From: Methanobacterium sp.
GTDB lineage: Archaea; Methanobacteriota; Methanobacteria; Methanobacteriales; Methanobacteriaceae
DNA: 47,682 bases
Reading direction: 5' to 3'
NCBI GenBank assembly: GCA_030017655.1
Contig: JASEIM010000016.1
Span: 1-47,682, forward strand
The notes beneath the pieces are model-generated. The model saw only the letters and a list, made by a program, of their open reading frames with translations. It did not search any database and was not told where the DNA came from. Every line of letters begins with the position of its first letter. Position 1 is the first letter of the stretch. This document shows, piece after piece, positions 42,895 to 47,682 of this stretch. Position numbers and translations under genes: made by a program.

Positions 42895-44757
42895 TTATTT
42901 TCCTATAAGTCTAAGTCCTGTTATTGCTGCTGTGTTAGTATCAAGCGCTCTTAAATCATCTGGAGAGAAGTTACGTATGTCATTGTGACCAGCAAGTTGT
43001 GCTAGCATCTTTGTTTCTTCTGTCATAGATTTAATGTAGTTTCCAACTCTTTCAGCGGCTATGTCAACGTCCATTCTTTCTCTTAAGATTGGATCTTGAG
43101 TTGCAACTCCTACAGGACATTTTCCTGTGTAACACATACGGCAAGCACGGCATCCTGCAGCAATCATTGCTCCAGTTCCAATATATGCAGCATCAGCACC
43201 CATAGCCATGGCTTTAGCTACATCAGCACCGCTCCTTATCCCTCCAGTAATTATAAGGTCTATTTCATCCTTCATGCCCATTTCCTCAAGGGAATTTACA
43301 GCCTGAACAAGTGAAGCAAGTGTTGGTACTCCAGTATGTTCAATAACTACTTCAGGAGCAGCTCCTGTTCCACCTTCCATTCCATCAACTGAGATTATGT
43401 CAGCTCCTACTTCTGCAGCGATTCTAACATCTTCATCCACCCTTCCAGGTCCTAACTTAACTATTATTGGAATACGCCAGTCAGTTACTTCCCTTATGAG
43501 TTCAATGTGCTTTGCAAGATCTCCTTCTTTGGTTGCGTCCAGGAATCTGCATGGACTTAATGCATCAGTTCCAATAGGTATACCTCTTATTTGAGCTACT
43601 TCCGGACTGACCTTCTCTGCAAGTAGGTGCCCTCCCATTCCTGGTTTCGCTCCCTGACCTATTTTTACTTCAATAGCATCTCCAGCGTTTAAATAATCAA
43701 CTGAGACTCCAAATCTACCAGAGGAGTATTGAACAGCCAGTTTATCAGCATATTCTCTTTCTTCTGGAAGCATTCCACCTTCACCAGTGTTTGCACATGA
43801 TCCTACAAGTGATGCACCTTTAGCAAATGCTATTTTACATTCCTTACTTAGTGCACCAAATGACATTCCTGCAATTAAAACTGGAGTATCTAAAACGAGA
43901 GGTTCTTCTGCATACCTTGTCCCTAGAACAACTCCTGTATTACAGGCTTCTCTGTATTTATCTACCGGGGCAATTGATGCCTGGGCTGGTAGTATGATAA
44001 TGTCATCGAAGTTTGGAAGACGTCTTTCAGTTCCAAAACCTCTTAATACATATTTACCTGCTTTAGATGTGAATCTTATATCTGCAATAGTTCTTGGATC
44101 CCAGATACTTCCAGCACCGCTTGGTATTAAAACAGGACATGCTGCAAAACATGATCCGCACATTATACACCTTGATTTATCGATTTCTGCATGGTTATCT
44201 ACTATTTGAATTGCATCTGTTGGACAGACAATTTCACATGTTCCACAAAACACACACAGACCCTGTGTGGCATTTGCAAGGTCTGAAGAATCATATGGGA
44301 CCAATGCTGAGCTTTGTGATGATGATCCGTTTATTTCAAATCCCTGCTGGATTCCTGTGGCCACATCCCTTACATCTACTGCTTTTAAGCACTTATGTTC
44401 GCATGCCTCAACACATGCGAGTTTTCCACCGTTAGTTTCAGCGCATTGCTGCTCACATTTTAGCATCAAGTCTTCAGTGTAAGTTATACTTCCAATAGGA
44501 CACATTAAGACACATAATCTACATCCAATACACTTATCATGGTCAATTTTCACAACGCCGTTTTCACGATATATTGCGTCTCTAAAGCATCCTTTAATAC
44601 ATGACGGATTTATGCACTGTTGACAGACTGTTGTCTGGTATCCTTTGGTCATTTTATGTAAAAATAATGCGCTATCATTGTTAACTTTACTGCAAGCCTC
44701 TACACATTCATTACATCCATCACAATCTTCTGGATTTGTTAAAAGAATTTGTTTCAT
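42895..44757 (-). CDS. gltB: Archaeal glutamate synthase, central FMN domain with N-terminal ferredoxin domains
   Basis: A 620-residue glutamate synthase core. The N-terminal 215 residues carry several 4Fe-4S motifs (CDGCNECVEAC, CQQCINPSCIKGC, CIGCRLCVLMCP, CVFCGTCEIVCP, CIMCGSCFAACP). The rest is the FMN-binding GltS barrel (LIAGMSFGALSKECK, GEGGMLPEE, KIGQGAKPGMGGHL, GGTGAAPEV) with the cluster motif CRACRMCYTGKCP near residue 535. Archaea keep the glutaminase, FMN and GXGXG parts as separate genes. The ferredoxin domains suggest reduced ferredoxin is the electron donor (inference). It follows the GXGXG gene by 6 bp. Confidence 0.93.
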   Translation of the reverse strand: MKQILLTNPEDCDGCNECVEACSKVNNDSALFLHKMTKGYQTTVCQQCINPSCIKGCFRDAIYRENGVVKIDHDKCIGCRLCVLMCPIGSITYTEDLMLKCEQQCAETNGGKLACVEACEHKCLKAVDVRDVATGIQQGFEINGSSSQSSALVPYDSSDLANATQGLCVFCGTCEIVCPTDAIQIVDNHAEIDKSRCIMCGSCFAACPVLIPSGAGSIWDPRTIADIRFTSKAGKYVLRGFGTERRLPNFDDIIILPAQASIAPVDKYREACNTGVVLGTRYAEEPLVLDTPVLIAGMSFGALSKECKIAFAKGASLVGSCANTGEGGMLPEEREYADKLAVQYSSGRFGVSVDYLNAGDAIEVKIGQGAKPGMGGHLLAEKVSPEVAQIRGIPIGTDALSPCRFLDATKEGDLAKHIELIREVTDWRIPIIVKLGPGRVDEDVRIAAEVGADIISVDGMEGGTGAAPEVVIEHTGVPTLASLVQAVNSLEEMGMKDEIDLIITGGIRSGADVAKAMAMGADAAYIGTGAMIAAGCRACRMCYTGKCPVGVATQDPILRERMDVDIAAERVGNYIKSMTEETKMLAQLAGHNDIRNFSPDDLRALDTNTAAITGLRLIGK

Positions 44758-44763
44758 TTTTGA

Positions 44764-45426
44764 TCACCCGTAAAATGGTCTTAATTTTTTAGGTTCGAGT
44801 TTAGTGAAATTACTGATATCTGCTTCTATTTTATAAGTATCAAAGATTTCCTTAAGTTTATTTTTATCATCAGAATCTAATTCACGCACTTCAGCGTTTG
44901 TACCGGTTTCATATGTTCCCCCAATGTAAATAGATCCTCCAATCATCCAGTCCCCGGTATCATTTCCTGCATTACCAGTAACGATAATATCACCACTTAA
45001 CATGTAAAGACCGGCTAAATTTCCAATATTGCCATCAATAACAAGTACTCCTCCTTTGTTCAGCTGCCCTATTCCATTACCAGCATTTCCTCTGACAACG
45101 ATTGTTCCTGCATAGGTTCCAAAGCCAACTCCATCTTCTGCTGAACCATTAACTATTATTTCCCCGCCTGTCATGTTATCTCCAACATAACGGCCGGCAT
45201 TACCATCAATTTCTATTTTTGCACCATCAGTTAATGCACCTACAAAATCTCCAACATCACCTTTTAAAGTGATACTAACTCCTTCTTTGAGTCCAACTGC
45301 TATAGAATCTAACTTTTCAGGGACTTCAATCTTTAAAAGATTGTTATCATTTGCTATTTCTTTTTTTATTCCACTATTAATTTGACGTGTGGATATTTCC
45401 TCATTGGATGTCACTTCTTCGGTCAT
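44764..45426 (-). CDS. Glutamate synthase GXGXG domain protein
   Basis: A 220-residue protein equivalent to the C-terminal alpha-subunit domain of glutamate synthase. It has a right-handed beta-helix with regular turns carrying G-x-G-x-G pattern: GDFVGALTDGAKIEI, GRYVGDNMTGGEIIV, GVGFGTYAGTIVVRG, GIGQLNKGGVLVI, GNDTGDWMIGGSIYI. RBS GGAGGAA lies directly before the ATG. It is the first gene of a two-gene unit with gltB. The glutaminase (GATase) gene is not in the window. Confidence 0.93.
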   Translation of the reverse strand: MTEEVTSNEEISTRQINSGIKKEIANDNNLLKIEVPEKLDSIAVGLKEGVSITLKGDVGDFVGALTDGAKIEIDGNAGRYVGDNMTGGEIIVNGSAEDGVGFGTYAGTIVVRGNAGNGIGQLNKGGVLVIDGNIGNLAGLYMLSGDIIVTGNAGNDTGDWMIGGSIYIGGTYETGTNAEVRELDSDDKNKLKEIFDTYKIEADISNFTKLEPKKLRPFYG

Positions 45427-45589
45427 TTCCTCCGTTCCTCCATTTATCCATTTTTTATAAGATAAATAAGGGGTACTTAATAAACCTTGTTATCTGTATA
45501 ACTTTTATTATAGAACATTCAATATTAAAGTGAGAATAATCTTACAATATTAAATTATTGAAAACCAGAACCTAATTTGAGGTGACCAG

Positions 45590-46138
45590 ATGAGAACTTT
45601 GATTACTAACCTTAAAGGACAGTGTTTATTTAATGTATCAATGAAGACACAGGCTGAAGGCTTAATTTTAATAAGTGATAAGCATCATAGAAAAACTGAG
45701 CTTGATAAATTCATTAAAGGCGGAGAAATTATAATAGATACCGATGATCCTATAGAAATCTGTGAAAGAATTGCAGAAATAATAAATGCAGCTAAAAAAC
45801 ATGGTGAAATATTCATCGCATGTGGAGGAGATGGTCTTGGCTCCCTGATCAACTTTGTGGCAAATAAAGAAGGTGTAAATGCTATTTTTACCTGTCATAA
45901 TGAGAAAATAATAAGAATTCCTGTTTTAAAATTAGATTTATCCAAAACAAGACTAAAAATCCTGGAATTTTTGTCTTCTGAAGACCTAACTGCGGCTGAA
46001 ATAGGACAAAAAGCTGATATATCACGTGCTATGGTCTATAAACATTTAGCAGGGCTCATGGATATGGGACTTGTAGAAAAATCAAGATTTTTTGAAAAAT
46101 TCGCCATTACAGAAGCAGGGAAAATTGCAGTTATATAA
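45590..46138 (+). CDS. Winged-helix regulator with an N-terminal sensor-like domain
   Basis: A 182-residue protein. Residues 1-105 look like a small alpha/beta ligand-sensing domain (MRTLITNLKG, ILISDKHHRK, EIFIACGGDGLGSLINFV). Residues 112-180 are an ArsR/MarR-type winged helix (LKILEFLSSEDLTAAEIGQKAD, SRAMVYKHLAGLMDMGLVEKS). The layout resembles Csa3/HFX_2341-type sensor-wHTH proteins, but no CRISPR locus is near. It is divergent from the glutamate synthase genes, so control of nitrogen assimilation is a reasonable guess. RBS GGTGA. Confidence 0.75.
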   Translation: MRTLITNLKGQCLFNVSMKTQAEGLILISDKHHRKTELDKFIKGGEIIIDTDDPIEICERIAEIINAAKKHGEIFIACGGDGLGSLINFVANKEGVNAIFTCHNEKIIRIPVLKLDLSKTRLKILEFLSSEDLTAAEIGQKADISRAMVYKHLAGLMDMGLVEKSRFFEKFAITEAGKIAVI

Positions 46139-46192
46139 AAAAAGTGATTCAAAATAAGTATTTATATATATTATTAATTAAAAATAAGGTTA

Positions 46193-46390
46193 TTATTCTA
46201 CAGGATATTCAATACGGAGCTTGTATCCTGCTTTTTCACTAAGCAGCACTGTTCCTGGGATGAATTGATTTTCATATTCTTCCACAATTTTGGACATGTT
46301 CTCATAAGATTCATATTTGTCATCCACAAGTCCCTTCTTTACAAGGATCATATATCTTATTTTCATTATTTCATCTTTTAATTTTTCCAT
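46193..46390 (-). CDS. Small hypothetical protein, 65 aa
   Basis: Not recognised. Starting at ATG 46390, with GGTGAT 4 nt upstream, the protein is 65 residues: MEKLKDEIMKIRYMILVKKG and ends RIEYPVE. It has a helical N-terminal half and a short beta-rich C-terminal half. The longer frame from 46423 would include the RBS. It is convergent with the regulator gene. Confidence 0.6.
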   Translation of the reverse strand: MEKLKDEIMKIRYMILVKKGLVDDKYESYENMSKIVEEYENQFIPGTVLLSEKAGYKLRIEYPVE

Positions 46391-46739
46391 TATATCACCA
46401 AAATATCCTAACTTTGTAAACAAAATTTAAAGATATTGTAACCATAGTAATAAAGTATTGAAACTACTATATAAATATTATCAATAATTTGATTAAAAAA
46501 TGAATTTTTATCCATCATAACAGGTATATTATATGAACAAAATTAACTATTTTAAATGAAAAAATAAACATTTCTTTATAAATACTATCATTATTACATT
46601 TTATTACATTAATTGTTCTATTTTCTTTCAATAATTGGATCATTGTCCAAAAAACATGAACATATATCAATATAATGCAAATATTTATATACATTGTTTA
46701 TTCAATATTAATTTAGTAAAAAATTTAATAAGGGATATA
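46391..46739. other. Divergent AT-rich promoter region
   Basis: No gene. A TATA-like AAATATTTATATAC at about 46678-46691 could drive the plus-strand nuclease-like gene, with a leader of about 30 nt. Confidence 0.4.
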
Positions 46740-47165
46740 ATGGGCACAATACTTAAGAATATGTCGGTTGAAAGAGTTCCGGGGAAAATGGTAAAATCTG
46801 TTGTTGAAACACTTCAAAAAGAGGGATACAGTGTAAAAACTAACCTACAAAGACATCCTAATGGAATTTCAGGAGTAATTCCTATTAAATTCGGCAGATA
46901 TATTCCAGATATATTCGCATTTCGTGGAATAAATGATATTTTAGTTGTGGAATTTGAAACATGTACCGATATTCTATCACCTGAAGTTGAAAATAAGTGG
47001 AAATTTCTGGCTTCTAAATCCTGTTTTAATCTTCACTTAATAGTTCCTTTTGGCTGTAAAGAAAAGGCCTATATGAAAAGCAGAATAAAAAACATCCCAG
47101 TTACTGTCCATTGCATAGATAAATTTGAAGAATCACTGAAATTTGCCATGGAAATGTCCAAATAA
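46740..47165 (+). CDS. PD-(D/E)XK nuclease-like hypothetical protein
   Basis: A 141-residue protein. The central GRYIPDIFAFRGINDILVVEFETC has the P-D ... (hydrophobic)-E-x-E spacing of a PD-(D/E)XK nuclease core, with a preceding helix (SVVETLQKEGYSVKTNL) of the usual kind. The final lysine/glutamate of the motif is non-standard. It therefore could be an inactive or divergent member, or a different fold. The start is ATG 46740; an upstream extension to 46635 would cross the promoter. Confidence 0.6.
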   Translation: MGTILKNMSVERVPGKMVKSVVETLQKEGYSVKTNLQRHPNGISGVIPIKFGRYIPDIFAFRGINDILVVEFETCTDILSPEVENKWKFLASKSCFNLHLIVPFGCKEKAYMKSRIKNIPVTVHCIDKFEESLKFAMEMSK

Positions 47166-47170
47166 ATTTA

Positions 47171-47434
47171 TTATAATTGAATTTCTTTCATATTTTTAAA
47201 AGAAGAAAAGAGATCAAAAAGTTCATTTTCATCAATTTCTCTATAACTCAATTGAAAAATATACTTATCCTCATTTTCTTCAATAATTAGAGCAACTGGA
47301 GATATATCTAAAAGTCTTAAACCTGCAGTAATATTTAAAACATCCACAACTGGATAAATAGTTCTTCCTTCAACTTCAAAAGGTTCTAATACTGTCCTCT
47401 TTATTTCTAAATTATTTGAAAATTCTTTCATCAT
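47171..47434 (-). CDS. GerW/YtfJ-like protein
   Basis: An 87-residue protein with VEGRTIYPVVDVLNITAG, ISPVALIIEENEDKY and IFQLS. These resemble the GerW/YtfJ spore-germination family (PVsxVxxGxG ... PVAFIVV--G), though glycine-rich turns are fewer here. Its start overlaps the stop of the DUF2953-like gene by one base (TAATG). In Bacillus, ytfI (DUF2953) and ytfJ (GerW) are likewise adjacent, which supports the call. An archaeal function is not known. Confidence 0.65.
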   Translation of the reverse strand: MMKEFSNNLEIKRTVLEPFEVEGRTIYPVVDVLNITAGLRLLDISPVALIIEENEDKYIFQLSYREIDENELFDLFSSFKNMKEIQL

Positions 47435-47682
47435 TATCTCATCTTTCTAAGTTCGTTGAAAAGAGATCTAAAAGATCTTTTGGTCAATGCTCTCAATGAT
47501 TCAATTATTATCCAGAAGAGCCTTAACTTAATTTTTAAGGTTATTTTACCATCTATTCTTTCTTTTTGAAAATCAGGTTCTACAGATAAAGATGTATTTT
47601 GAAAAATACCTGTAAAAGCAGTTAAAGACCATAAATAACCACATATAACTACAGTATCCACTGGACTGCCGAGTCCAATGAT
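47434..47682 (-). CDS. DUF2953-like protein, partial at window edge
   Basis: The C-terminal part of a longer gene; the frame stays open to the end of the window. The visible 82 residues (IIGLGSPVDTVVICGY, then SLSVEPDFQKERIDGKITL, IKLRLFWIIIESL) match the C-terminal pattern of DUF2953: a GL-(D/S)PA-T--(Y/C)G turn, then V-PDF and a hydrophobic tail. The apparent GTG at 47661 is inside the domain and is not the real start. It overlaps the GerW-like gene by one base, so the two are coupled. Confidence 0.6.
   Translation of the reverse strand: MIGLGSPVDTVVICGYLWSLTAFTGIFQNTSLSVEPDFQKERIDGKITLKIKLRLFWIIIESLRALTKRSFRSLFNELRKMR

Noticed and set aside
45590..46138. Csa3-type CRISPR regulator
   Set aside because: The domain layout is similar, but no CRISPR array or cas gene is in the window and the neighbours are glutamate synthase genes.

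Overview
The window is AT-rich archaeal DNA. It almost certainly comes from a mesophilic methanogen of the order Methanobacteriales, most likely a Methanobacterium-like species. The gene content supports this: CofH (coenzyme F420 synthesis), CbiD, an archaeal-type shikimate kinase, an archaeal histone, Hel308, the archaeal split glutamate synthase, many Rcp1-like/histidine kinase two-component parts, surface parallel beta-helix proteins, and secreted proteins that look suited to a pseudomurein wall. From memory, the order asd-dapB-dapA-lysC-rps17e-chorismate mutase-shikimate kinase, then SppA-thioredoxin-CbiD, then MoaC-Hel308-DUF2115, matches a cluster in Methanothermobacter thermautotrophicus (about MTH799-MTH812); I could not run a comparison.

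Layout. 0-6.7 kb (minus strand) is an amino-acid biosynthesis operon: shikimate kinase, chorismate mutase, ribosomal protein S17e, aspartate kinase, DapA, DapB, a PLD-type nuclease with OB folds that looks inserted, and Asd. 6.9-15.3 kb (mostly plus) carries SppA, a small thioredoxin, CbiD, a glycosyltransferase, MoaC, two membrane proteins, Hel308 and two tandem DUF2115 genes. 15.6-36.9 kb is an accessory region with long gene-poor stretches: a membrane histidine kinase; two paralogous secreted peptidoglycan-binding/transglutaminase-like proteins; two beta-helix adhesins with the same C-terminal signal; a TetR-controlled ferredoxin/flavodoxin module; a lipoprotein; a coiled-coil protein; a response regulator; a site-2 protease; a RelBE-type toxin-antitoxin pair; a duplicated structured non-coding element; and remnants of dead genes. 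37-47.7 kb returns to core functions: Elp3, DeoC, a cyclophilin-like protein, CofH, a histone, rubrerythrin, glutamate synthase with a divergent regulator, a nuclease-like protein, and a GerW-like/DUF2953 pair cut by the window edge.

The most unusual observations are these. (1) Two secreted paralogs begin, as far as the sequence allows, at an ATT codon 8 nt after a strong ribosome binding site, with an in-frame stop just upstream and no ATG, GTG or TTG before the signal peptide is already under way. A third gene, a coiled-coil protein of about 169 residues, has only an ATA codon available at the same spacing. Ordinary gene finders would truncate or miss all three. (2) The two ATT-start proteins join a bacterial-type peptidoglycan-binding domain to a C-H-D transglutaminase-like domain, share a promoter motif, and are good candidates for pseudomurein remodelling. 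(3) A roughly 270-310 bp non-coding element with several hairpins occurs twice in the same orientation, with a related hairpin cluster elsewhere. (4) A family-B DNA polymerase remnant and a histidine kinase remnant lie in apparent intergenic space.
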